Origin: Membranipora membranacea
Taxonomy: Eukaryota > Bryozoa > Gymnolaemata > Cheilostomatida > Membraniporidae
Direction: 5' to 3'
DNA: 64,000 nt
Assembly: GCA_914767715.1 (NCBI GenBank)
Contig: OU612065.1
Span: forward strand, 24,740,001 to 24,804,000
Made by a program: the position numbers and the translations under genes. The notes under the pieces are model-generated. The model saw nothing but the letters and a program-made list of their open reading frames with translations, searched no databases and was not told where the DNA came from. Shown piece after piece: positions 51,301 through 60,952 of the stretch. Every line of letters begins with the position of its first letter. Position 1 is the first letter of the stretch.

Positions 51301-53665
51301 GTAGGGAGTAAACAGTTGTAGTAATTTTTTGTCTTAATTGATCGCTGTGATAATGTAACAGATGTTTGTCTCTAAAAAAGTTTTAGAGCTAGGTGAAATA
51401 AATTCTTTGAGAAGGAAATCTAGTGCTATCAAATGCAAAATTTGAAAGCCAAAAATACATGTGAAATGAAAAGCAAGGAGAGGAAATGTATGTAAATCTC
51501 TTGTATGGATTAGATAACTTATAGCTCATAACTTTACTAGTTTTACAGTATAATATGATATAATATATACAGTGCAGTTCACTTAATTCAAACCTCTGAG
51601 GACCACAAAAATTTGTTCTAATTAAGCATAGTTTGAATTAAGTAACAATAGAATGCATTGAGATCAGTCTGAAGGGACCAATTTTCCTCGTCCGAATTAA
51701 CAGGAGTTTTGAATTATAAAGTTTGAATTAACCAGCTTACACTGTATAAAAGAAGAATTTCACCAAACACTGTTTTTCCTGTAGGAATGGTGTGTCACGG
51801 GCAGGACTGTATTGTGCTTTGGCTAACTGCGCTGAACAGCTGGCTATGTTCAAGGAGGTGGATGTTTTCAATACTGTGAGGAATGTCAAACAGAACCGAC
51901 CTGAACTGGTTGATGAGGTAAATACTGTAACGGCAAAATAATTATAATATAATAAAATAAAATAAATAATTATTATCATAATTATATGAGTATTTTGTTC
52001 ACATAAACAATCCAGTATTGCAGATTGACTTAGTTGGAGTAATTATAGAACAAGTTTGATCCAATTTGCCTACATTCCAGTTGCTCCCCTTCCACTGGTC
52101 ACACTGCGGTGTGACTTGTGGAGGAGGAGCAACTCCGAAAGCAGGTAAAAGGACTAGACTTGATCTAGGCAGCAGGGAGGGTGGAGGGTGGAGGGATATC
52201 CCACCCTCCCTGTAGGCAGGGAGGGTCTCTGGACTAGGGCAATTATTACAACTTGTCACTTGACAACATGACACAGTAGGCAAGAGCCCTGGCATGAACT
52301 TGTGTAAGAAAATTGATTTTTAATAATAAATGGAAAATCCCAAAGGCAGTCATGCACAGCTGTGTGAAAGTTTAAGGGAGTTTACATTGATTATTATTAA
52401 TCCATTATCTTTCCACAGAACATGTCGGATGCATTTACCTATTGTGTGGGTTTATGTTATAATAATAATGGTTGATTAAAATCCAGAAAATGAAAATCTG
52501 GTAAAGATAGTTTAGTTGGAGGTCAATAAATTTTCATTCTCACCAACATAAAACTTAGCGTATGGTGTGGACAGTAGGAAGGGTGAGGATGAGCAAAATC
52601 TTTACTACTTTCATCTGTCTGTACGTCATGGAAATAACTGTTATACTGTTGTGTGGGTTAATATTGTTGATTAAAATCCAGAAAATGAAAACCTGCTAAA
52701 GCTAGTTTAGTTTCAGGCCAATAAATGATCATTCTCACAAACATTAAACTTGGCGTGTGGTGAGGATGAGCAAAATCTTTCCTATTTTCATCTGTCTTTA
52801 CGTCATGAAAATTACCGATTTAATGTTTTGTGTTACAAATTTTTATTGTTAGAAATTAGCTGTTGTAATCCGGCTTGAGGAAAAAACCATGACTCAGAGC
52901 TGTATATATGAATGAAAGGGATGCAATTCAAGAAGAATTTGCAAGCTTTTTATCTTTGTCAAAACAATAATTTGTAACTTTATAAATAAAAATATTAAAT
53001 TATTTTAATTAAAAATTAATTTAATTAAATTATCAGGTAAAAATAGTAAAAAAAATTTAACATATTCACCTAATGCAGCACCTTTTTTTTATTCACGGTC
53101 TTATATGTCATATATGACTTGATCAGCAAATAAATTTTTTTATTATTATTATTATAATTTACATTCTGGCTGCTTTTTTTTGTAGAGCGAGTATTACTTT
53201 CTGTATACGATGGTACATGGATTAGTACATAAGAAGTCAAAAAACATTGATGCCCGTAGTGCCAGCCCTATCCAAAGTGCTATATGTGCTACAAGTCTGA
53301 TTGGCTCATCCATCATGTCTATACCTCTAGCAGTCAAGACAACTCCAACATTACCTCGGGTGGTTATCACTGCTGAAGAATCCCCAGATCCAAGAATGCT
53401 GGCACCTTCTTCGGTATGTGAAGCTAAAAAAAGGATTACTGACAATGATATCGAAAAAGGTCACACTATATGTGTGACTACTAGAGCATCAAATGCAGCG
53501 CCAGCCGATATGGAATCTGGTAAACTCACTGACATCGCTGATATCCAGAGTACAATCGTGGAGACATCATTTATTGTGGATAACGAGACCATAAACAATA
53601 TTCCAGTCCACCTAAATAATGGAGGGAAAGCTGCCGTTAAGCTTCACAATGATATCCTACTGTAA
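42364..53665 (+). CDS. Receptor-type tyrosine phosphatase with two catalytically altered PTP domains (5' incomplete)
   Basis: Sixteen exons: 42364-42523, 42810-42909, 43539-43603, 44819-44931, 45363-45462, 45965-46197, 47139-47255, 47552-47703, 48057-48342, 48666-48765, 49119-49195, 49496-49630, 49870-49992, 50872-51068, 51785-51917 and 53186-53665. All are phase-consistent (2571 nt, 856 aa). A short ectodomain end (FSSVTAHAIPGGYF, fibronectin III-like, then a Thr/Ser-rich stalk) precedes one membrane helix (WIAGCCAFVVVVLAVSTLQW) and a Lys-rich juxtamembrane stretch. D1 has YIPYDHCRVKL, SDYINASYV, DFWKMIW and the signature HCRDGSERTGAF, but WLI replaces the WPD loop and the Q-loop is not recognisable. 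D2 has DFINAVYVDGY, DFWRLV, GWADHSIVPE and MSKNGVSRAGLY, where Ser replaces the catalytic Cys. A 130-residue Ser/Thr-rich tail follows. Ectodomain exons upstream are missing. Confidence 0.93.
43149..43428. mobile_element. Fold-back MITE in a receptor PTP intron
   Basis: Ends of about 47 bp are inverted copies (CAGAGCCAGCCCCTAATAGT / complement of CTATTAAGGTCTGGCTGTG, including CGGTCGTATG inside). GTAAAAT-like bases on both sides could be a degenerate target duplication. CAGAG termini with about 8 bp duplicated would suit a hAT derivative, but this is unproven. Confidence 0.65.
44744..44818 (+). repeat. 15-bp minisatellite (GCTGTATATTTGTAC) ending in a splice acceptor
   Basis: Five units of 15 bp in tandem. 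The last unit ends ATATTTGTAG instead of ATATTTGTACG, and this TAG is the acceptor of the exon starting at 44819. The polypyrimidine context of this acceptor is thus supplied by the repeat unit. Confidence 0.85.
46669..46688. repeat. (AT)n microsatellite
   Basis: Short AT dinucleotide run in a receptor PTP intron. Confidence 0.7.
48433..48473. repeat. 41-bp hairpin in a receptor PTP intron
   Basis: GGGAACATGGTTT ... AAACCATGTTCCC, with an inner GATTGT/ACAATC pairing as well, so the whole stretch is nearly self-complementary. It starts about 90 bp after the donor at 48342. Confidence 0.8.
50262..50825. repeat. Degenerate ~12-bp repeats (ACATAATGTAGT type)
   Basis: Two patches, 50262-50330 and 50638-50825, are built from variants of ACATAATGTAGT and its complement ACTACATTATGT. 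The second patch is bounded by inverted GTGGTTTACAAA / TTTGTAAATCAC ends, so it may be a small palindromic element. It ends about 45 bp before the exon at 50872. Confidence 0.6.
51570..51744. mobile_element. Tc1/mariner-pogo-like MITE, TA duplication
   Basis: A 175-bp element starts CAGTGCAGTTCACTTAATTC and ends in the inverted GAATTAACCAGCTTACACTG, with TA on both sides (51568-51569 and 51745-51746). Internal AATTC/GAATTA motifs repeat. It sits in the intron just before the D2 signature exon (51785). Confidence 0.75.
52440..52830. repeat. Tandem duplication (~200-bp unit, two copies) in the last receptor PTP intron
   Basis: 52440-52651 and 52652-52830 share TGTGTGGGTT, GATTAAAATCCAGAAAATGA, AAAGNTAGTTTAGTT, CATTCTCA and GGATGAGCAAAATCTT in the same order and orientation. 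Confidence 0.75.
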
Positions 53666-55006
53666 CAAAACATAGAACAGGTTTTATCCTATGTTGCTGC
53701 ATTGCAAGCTCCTCCTGTCCTACTGCTATGCCGTCAGCAGCTTGAGGAGAAGCAGCTCATGATGCTGACATGTTGGATGAAATTAATCTAGCTAGGCAGG
53801 GAGATCCTTAACTTTCTGATCTAAGCAGGGAGTTTGATCAAAGTAAACCCCAAAATATAAAAATCTCAAGAGTTGTCTCATAATTTCCTTTGTGAGGACA
53901 GTTAATGTCTCCCATAATTTGTACTACCCTTTTAAGGTAGTGTGTAATTTGGGAGTTTTGGAAATAACTCCCTGGTGTAATTTTTCAACACATGCAAATG
54001 TATCCTTATAACAGTTCTGTTCAATGATCGGTAGTAGAGTAGTAGAGTAGTATGTCGTTGGCATTCATGATCGGCCATTATTATAATAATTACAATTATA
54101 ACCTCTTTACCGTTGTAATTTTGCTGTTAACTGTCCTATATCTGTCTTTTACATACACATACGTAAAACAATACATCACAGAGTAATATATAGAGTAGTA
54201 TATATCCTCACTCTGTGAATACATCCTTACATTCATTCACAGATTTATAAAGAGAGTTTTCCATGTAAAAGCCGGATAGTACTGTCAGGAATCCTAGGTT
54301 GCGATGAAACTCAAATAAGGTGGGATATCAGGATCAAGATTTACTCGGGATTCAGCTGATTTGCTGCAGATCTGCTGCAGATGAACACAGTTTCACTGAC
54401 TTCTGAATATTCCAATCTAGTTAGGTTACCTCAATGACTAATTCATATATCAGCTCAATATCAGCATATGACATGCTGTTTGAAGGATGTTGAGCTACTG
54501 AAGGTAAAAAGCTCATCGAAAGCTTGATTTGATGATATGACGTGTCATTTCATTCCAGAGACAAAGAAGTAAAGGATGTTTTGATCAATGCAGATGGCTG
54601 GGCCACAATTTCATAGCAACAAAATTCAATAACAAGTGTTATTTGTATATTTGGGGATTGAGCTCAGCATCTTTTTTTGGCTTGGAATAATATAACTTTT
54701 TTATGTCATGATATTTATAATTTTTCTGAGCTGATGAAATGACTTGAAACTCTTAGTAATGATTGATTTGAAATTGATTTTTAGGTGTTGAAGCAAAAAT
54801 TGAGAATTCATTGTGTGATTACACATTAGTAGGAAAGTACCCAATATGAAATCTATTCTGATCAGCCAGACGAAAACAGCAGAAGGGTTGAATATACTAA
54901 ACTAGGGGAAAAATTTGGAAACCATTTTGTAAACCATATTTCATTGTCTTTCAAGGCGATAATGTAAAACAATTCCATCCTGCTCTTCTGCTAGCTTTCA
55001 TAGTAG
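53666..55006. other. Receptor PTP 3' flank
   Basis: 3' UTR and AT-rich spacer without coding frames. GGGAGTTTTGGAAATAACTCCC near 53948 is a short imperfect palindrome like that at 30249. Tandem GTAGTAGAGTAG sequence lies near 54031-54045. No clear poly(A) signal was assigned. Confidence 0.35.
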
Positions 55007-55345
55007 AGTGAGTAATAATTTCTGTATACCATCTTGTTCGCGGATTAGTACAAAACTCAAACATCATCAACACCAATAGTGCTAGCCCTAACCAAAGGTG
55101 TTAATTGTAAAATTAATATGGTTTTCTGTCCACGCAATCTTGTTCAGGGATTAATTCCTAACAGTTCGAAAGATATTCACACCCAAAGCAATGACTTTGC
55201 CCAAAGTGTTAGCAGAAATCAAAGCGCTTGTGCTACCAATCCGATTGGCTTGCCAATCAAATCTTTCCCTCCTGCTGTTGAGCAAGCTTCGGTTGTCACT
55301 GCTAGGCAATTGCCAGAGATCAGAATGTCGACTCTTGTCTCTGAT
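55007..55345 (+). pseudogene. Decayed duplicate(s) of the receptor PTP terminal exon
   Basis: 55007-55098 matches the start of the exon at 53186 (AGTGAGTAATAATTTCTGTA against AGCGAGTATTACTTTCTGTA, then GATTAGTACA and GTGCTAGCCCTAACCAAAG). 55110-55345 is a second overlapping copy that continues further (CAAAGTGTTAGC, GCTACCAATCCGATTGGCTT against GCTACAAGTCTGATTGGCTC, then GTTGTCACTGCT). Both carry stops and indels, and neither has PTP-domain exons nearby. So only the terminal exon was duplicated, 1.3 kb downstream. Confidence 0.8.
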
Positions 55346-55408
55346 AGATGATAACGTGAGTTGAGGGTTCCTGGTCACTTTCCGCATCCTCGACCCAGTC
55401 ACCTGCAT

Positions 55409-56830
55409 AATCAGACATTATAATTTATGTTAGGGCAATAATTATGCTCAAAATGTCGATAGATAATCCTCAACTAGGTGAGTTCACTGAGACACTCCGA
55501 GAGCAATTTCATTTATATTTATTTATCTTTATTATTTATTTCATACTGTTTCCTGTATCCTGTTACGATACAAGTAGTCTAAAGTTAATAACAACGGACT
55601 TGTTTTAAATAAAGTAAAAAAACAACTGCCAAATTAAAAAATCACAGAATTAAAAAAAGTTTGTTTAGGCGTTACTAAAGTTACAGTTATATGTTATGAA
55701 CTTTATTAGCCACCGATCAATGCATGAAGCAAATGAGACCATGTGAAAACAAAAAATAAAAGAAGCAATAAGAAGGCATCGTCGTATTTATGAGTATTTA
55801 TAAAAAAGACTTTTTCTGCAAAGTGCAGTATTGGATTTAGGGAGGGTCATAGTTGTTGAAATTGTTTTATTTTTGGTGATTACGTAAATTACGGAGTAGA
55901 CCGCATATTGCAATTTATGTGACTGTAAAGGCTCTGTTATTAGATTGACACCATTTAAAACTTTGATACTTTGCAGGATGAAACCAAAAAATAAAATTAA
56001 TTTTTATCATTGGCATAGTTAGATAATTACGTGAGGTAGTGAAGCAGGAATTTAAAATATGGCACCTATCTGATAAAAAATTGTTTGCAGTATTTTTCAT
56101 TCTTTGATTAACCTGAAAATTGAAGTCTGGGTCGAAGTCATTTTTCTCAGGTTAGGTCTCATACATAAAATTGTTGTTATAAAAAGTCCTAAAATAGCTG
56201 AAAAAGCTTGACTGCTGTTTGTTTGTTCGGCAACGTTTTGGTCTAAATCTGTAAGCGCTTTGAGAGGATATCCTTGGGCTTAGGTTGAAATAAAATCTTG
56301 TGATGTAACGGGTGGCACTTATGATCTAAAATAGTTCTAAAATGTTTCAGCATAGCGAGAAAATAAAATCATTTAGCACAGATAATTGTAAAGCTATACA
56401 TCGCTCCTAATCCTCAAATTCAGGGGGGATAACCCTAAAGGCTGATCTCTGTGTACTCTCAAGTCTTGCCTTGCTGCCAAATCGGTTAGCAATCCCTGTC
56501 TTACCATACTGCTGTCTATTGCTCAAAAAAAGCTTGATAAATGAGATAATAAATAGGGTGGAATATTGAAATCACAGAGTTATCTGCCACAATGGTAATA
56601 AAAGCTGAGCTAAAGTCAAAATATAATATAGTACACGAGAATATGAAAAAGGAGTCTCCAGGGATCTAACAAAACAATCAAAATATATGCGGCCATCGTT
56701 TCTGCTACGTCGACTGTTTTTGTATGTTTGCACTGAATTTAAAAAGCACAGACAGTAGTTGTTTTTTTTCATTATTTCTTTAAAGCATCTCTTAGAGCTC
56801 TGGATCGATAGTCATTATGCAATACTTTTC
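55409..56830. other. Spacer, no supported gene
   Basis: AT-rich, likely old transposon sequence. 55640-55680 resembles 57478-57530 (AATTAAAAAATCACAGAATT against AACTAAAAAATTACGGAATT, then TTGTTTAG), pointing to a shared dispersed repeat. Confidence 0.3.
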
Positions 56831-58140
56831 TTGAGAACAGGAATAATTTCCGACAGTCTACCTGTTATTGTATGTACGAAGATCTAGGAGGCAACCAGAT
56901 TTAAATGCTGGCAAATATTAGTCCTTCAAAACAGCCTAATACAACCATATCGGTACATCTAGCTTATTTTATTAAACACCTCTGCAGGGATCAGGGGAGT
57001 GATCCATGACTGCTGAAAGTGATGCATTATTTCCGGGCCCGATCGTTCTTCTATTTAGCTGACTGCAAAAACAACAACCTGAGAATTCAGTTAAAGTGTG
57101 AAAATTATCAACGTTTGTTGTTAAAGATTAGTATTTGCTGTGTGCCAGTGCACGGTGAAACTGAGTAATATGTCTAAGTGATCCGAGTTTCCAGAGGGAA
57201 GGAAGCTTTTCCTTTCTTAAACAGCAGTTAAAAATCTGACAAATAAAAACATCGAATAACTGAAAATTGCATTATTTTTAAATTGTAGTACATAATTGTA
57301 ATCAGGACCTGAGGCTTTGCTGGCATTGCATTTTCGTAACTGCTCCGTTATCTCTTATACTGCACTTTTTCATCAGGGTCGAAGGTCGTCATGGTCACAT
57401 CAGTCTCATCATCTCAGCTCAAACCAACTCAATAACACTGGATGCTCTTGTTTTAATTAATGGATACAAGATACAAACTAAAAAATTACGGAATTAATAA
57501 TAAAACAAAACCTTGTTTAGCCATAACGAATGTTATATTTATTATTATTTTCATCATTGATAATACCATTGGCTCGGGCATAATTATGCTAGCTGTTTTT
57601 TTCCAATTGTTATCACTGTCTTAGACTGTCTGTCTCATCAACAAGTACTGACAGGATATTAAAGTAGAGACAAAAAGACTAGACAATAGAAAAACTTCTT
57701 TAAAAATGTTTAAAACAAACTGGTCTTTTAGGTTGTGTTTGTCAACAAAAAGTCAGGTTACGGCGCTTTTTCCCTTATTACTCATTCAGTGATTAAAACA
57801 AGTTACACCACAAACTGGCACAAAACAAGTTTTAATCTTTAACAACCAGCATTGATAATTCTCACACTTTATCTGAATTCTTGGGTTAGTGGCAACGCTG
57901 TCAACTAAAAAGAAGAACGATCGGGTTGGAAAATTTTGCATCACGTTCAACATTCATGATTCCTTCACCTGATTCCTGCAGAGGTGTTAAAAAGATAGGA
58001 TGGCAAAATAAAATAAGCTAGATGCACTGATATGGTTGTTTTGAATGACTAATGTTTGCCAGCATCTCGCATCTAGGTGCGTACCTCCTCGATCATTGAA
58101 CACACAATAACATGCAGACTGTCGGAAATGTTGAGAAAGG
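56831..58140. mobile_element. Long inverted-repeat (fold-back) element
   Basis: Left arm about 56831-57150 and right arm about 57810-58140 are inverted copies. Shared blocks include ATTTCCGACAGTCT, ATGCTGGCAAA, TACATCTAGCTTATTTTATT (one difference), AACACCTCTGCAGG, CCGATCGTTCTTCT and TGTGAAAATTATCAACG (variants). The loop of about 660 bp contains no transposase frame. The exact outer ends and any target duplication were not resolved. Confidence 0.65.
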
Positions 58141-58246
58141 CTACATTGTGAAGGACGAAGGTTAATAATGGGAGCCCCGATCTAGCAACAACCGGCCTGA
58201 GGTATTGCCACACCGGAATAAATCCTCTGAGTCTGAGTCATACTTG

Positions 58247-58295
58247 GCCTTGTCACGTGCTTACTTTTTTATTAGCCACGTGAGTGTGACAAGGC
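58247..58295. repeat. Hairpin of the GCCTTGTCACGTG family
   Basis: GCCTTGTCACGTG at the left pairs with CACGTGAGTGTGACAAGGC at the right, with looser pairing of the outer GAGTCATACT/AGTCATACTCA flanks. Related to 38128-38164. Confidence 0.6.
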
Positions 58296-58691
58296 TTAGT
58301 CATACTCATAATATTATAGTTTTTATATAGGCTCAATGAAATTGTTGGAATATTTTGATGTTGACTTCTCTATTTCCATGTCTCAGTTTTTACAATATTC
58401 TTCCAAATTGTTTTAGAGTGTGTAAGTTTCGATGGATTGATTAAAGTAACTCATTGTTTCTAGGGTAGATTGCAATCTTCCTGCACATTGCAAAGTGTTC
58501 ACTGATTACAGATCCCTTCATTACTGCAAGTATGGTCAACATCTATTGTCAACATCTATTGCCTATGTACCGCTTTGCCATTGTGACTTTGCTAAAAAAA
58601 AGCTCTCCGCCATGTGCAAATTTCTTGCTATTCAAATGAAGATAACTTTTCATTCATATGGATATGACTATTTTTTTTCTTCTCTGTGTTA

Positions 58692-58737
58692 AACCAATGA
58701 ACTCCCTCTTCCTCGAGGAAGAGGGAGTTCATTGGTT
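58692..58737. repeat. Perfect 46-bp palindrome
   Basis: AACCAATGAACTCCCTCTTC, CTCGAG centre, then the exact complement. Variants of the half-site occur near 23373-23398 (CAATGAACT...GAAGAGGGAGTTCATTG) and 61229 (CCAATGAACTCCCCC), so it belongs to a dispersed family. Confidence 0.9.
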
Positions 58738-59154
58738 AAACCCACAGAGGCTGTGATATTGGTACACTCAAAATGGTGCACCTTGGAGTGTACGCTAACA
58801 ACGGGTTAGCATTCAAAGCTCAGTCGATAATAATATACAATCTCACCATCCTGTTCGACTGACATGTCATGGCAAGCTGTTGCCAAACCTAGAGATAGAC
58901 AACGAACTCAAGTTAGGTAAAACAACATGATGAAAAGCAATATTCAACAAGCATATAAAACACATTGAAAGCCCAAAATTCTATTCACACAAGCATTTTA
59001 GTTTTAGTTTAGTTTTTAGTTTAGCATTGTGTTTGATGTGTTGAGGTTTTTATGTGTGTATTTGTTGCACTACAAATATATATAGTATAGTATGTAACAC
59101 CCTACCACTTCTATCTTTTTATTCAAGTCATTTTTTGTATCTATGTTAATGTGT

Positions 59155-59240
59155 GTGAGGTCAACAAGTTATTTTTTAATTTGCTTTAATTATAAACTTT
59201 TAGAAAACCTCAATGAATGAATAAATAAAAAAAAAAAAAT
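59155..59240 (+). repeat. Retroposon 3' end with poly(A)
   Basis: GAGGTCAACAAG...TTTAATTTGCTTTAATTATA...CTTTTAGAAAACCTCAATGA then GAATAAATAAA and 13 A. The same sequence lies inverted and duplicated at 37643-37805. Confidence 0.6.
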
Positions 59241-59884
59241 CACTGATTCTAGTACTGAGTATTTGGCTAGATATCGAGGTGTTTTTTCCCTCCTTGATTG
59301 AATGTATCAGCTGAATGCTGCTGCCACATATTTTAGCTCTTTTGAATATCCGTGTGTCTAGTTCTCTTGTCGGATCAAGAGTCCTCGCGCTAAACTGTTG
59401 ATACATCACTCACTCTTCGTTTCTGAACATTCATGAAATGAATGCATGAACTAGGGACTCTCATTCATACCATTACCAGGGAGGTAATGATAATATAATT
59501 GAAATACATAGTAGTAGTCTTCTCTTTTATATGAGAAGACAACTATCAAGATAATACATATGTTACCATGATTCACAATATCCACAAGTATTCACATTAC
59601 GCGTAACCACATTCATCTAAATTCGTTTTTCTTTCACAAATCACAACAGTATCTCCAAAGTACCAATGTTGCTCTATAATCTTAATCTTTTGTGAAGACC
59701 TTAGAATCAAGATTTTCCAGGGATTCACTCTATCAGGCTTTACTAGCCTGCCAAGGCTAGGGCTTTACACTACAAAAATTTAAGCTATCTGAATGGGCAC
59801 GAAAGACTTCCACTGGTGGCTGTTGTTGTAAGCACCGATATGGAATATGGAATATTTATATACCTCAGTGGTTGCAAGACATGT

Positions 59885-60001
59885 GGCAGGTGCTGCATGG
59901 GACATGTCTTACAGCACTCAAGGCTTACACAGCATTGTTGTTGGTGCCTGTAGGGGCAGCATGAGTGCTGAATGACATGTCCCATACAGCACCTGTCACA
60001 C
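59885..60001. repeat. ~37-bp inverted repeat with 40-nt loop
   Basis: TGGCAGGTGCTGCATGGGAC...GCACTCA at 59885-59922 pairs with TGAGTGCTGAATGACATGTC...GCACCTGTCA at 59962-60001, with a few mismatches. Possibly a small fold-back element. Confidence 0.7.
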
Positions 60002-60952
60002 GACTCAGGACACCTGAGTGTTGGATTGGACTAAGTGGCTCAGCTATGTTTTAACACGAAACATTGGCTTCACCAAAAAACCCTCTCTAGTACGAATTTT
60101 TAATAAAACCGTCTTTCGCCCATATACATAGACATATACATAATACACAATATATATACATATACGCAATAAATCAATCAAACATAATACAAACTGGACT
60201 TGTACTGCAATGAAACTTGCTGCAGCTCATCACAGTCTCCCTGTTCCACAATAGAAATTTTACCATGTACTTCTTGTGATATATAAAAAAAATTGATTGC
60301 TATTCTAAGCTTGTTAAAACATGCTTGTTGCCGATCATGTGATGCCTATGATATTGATATGATGATGTGATTTAACGACAGATTCATCAACACAGGTTCA
60401 ATATCCACTTTGATAGATAATAATTTTTGTTGGTTAAAAATTCAGAGGATTATTCAAAGCAAGAATCAGAAAAATACTCATTGTATAAAATATTGGCAAA
60501 CATTCATGACATATTGCATAACATTCTCATTTCAATAGCAATCATACAAACCTATTCCACATGTCAGAGTAGAGTTTCTCCCACATTGACGCCTGGACCA
60601 GCATTTAATCCCTGCCGACAATCATTTCTGGTGCATAGATTGCTTTTTTGCGGTTGGCTGGATCAGGGAGTTTGGCCCATCTTACTGGTAAGGCTAGATC
60701 AATGAGTACTCCCACCCCCCACAGACGGCCCAGACAATCCTGTGACTGAAAAATGATTAATTTTAATCTATGTATGGGAGTTGCCTTTTCAATCATAAGT
60801 ACATCATAGTTTAGAGTTATCCACCCAGATAGAATATGATTACGGGTTATGCATCGGTTCCTTGCCAAAATGCCGATACCATCAAGTGATTTTGAGGAGG
60901 CTATCCGCAAGGAAGTTTTACTGCGGTACTACAGTTACAGACACGAGTGAAA
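60002..60952. other. Spacer and EIF3E upstream flank
   Basis: AT-rich to 60540, then somewhat more balanced. A 101-codon minus-strand frame (60910-60605) starts 42 bp from the EIF3E ATG but has no recognisable features. The EIF3E promoter and leader lie in the last 150 bp. Confidence 0.35.

Noticed and set aside
60605-60910. 101-codon minus-strand frame head-to-head with EIF3E
   Set aside because: No recognisable motif or splice support. Composition is not clearly coding, and a frame of this length can occur by chance here.
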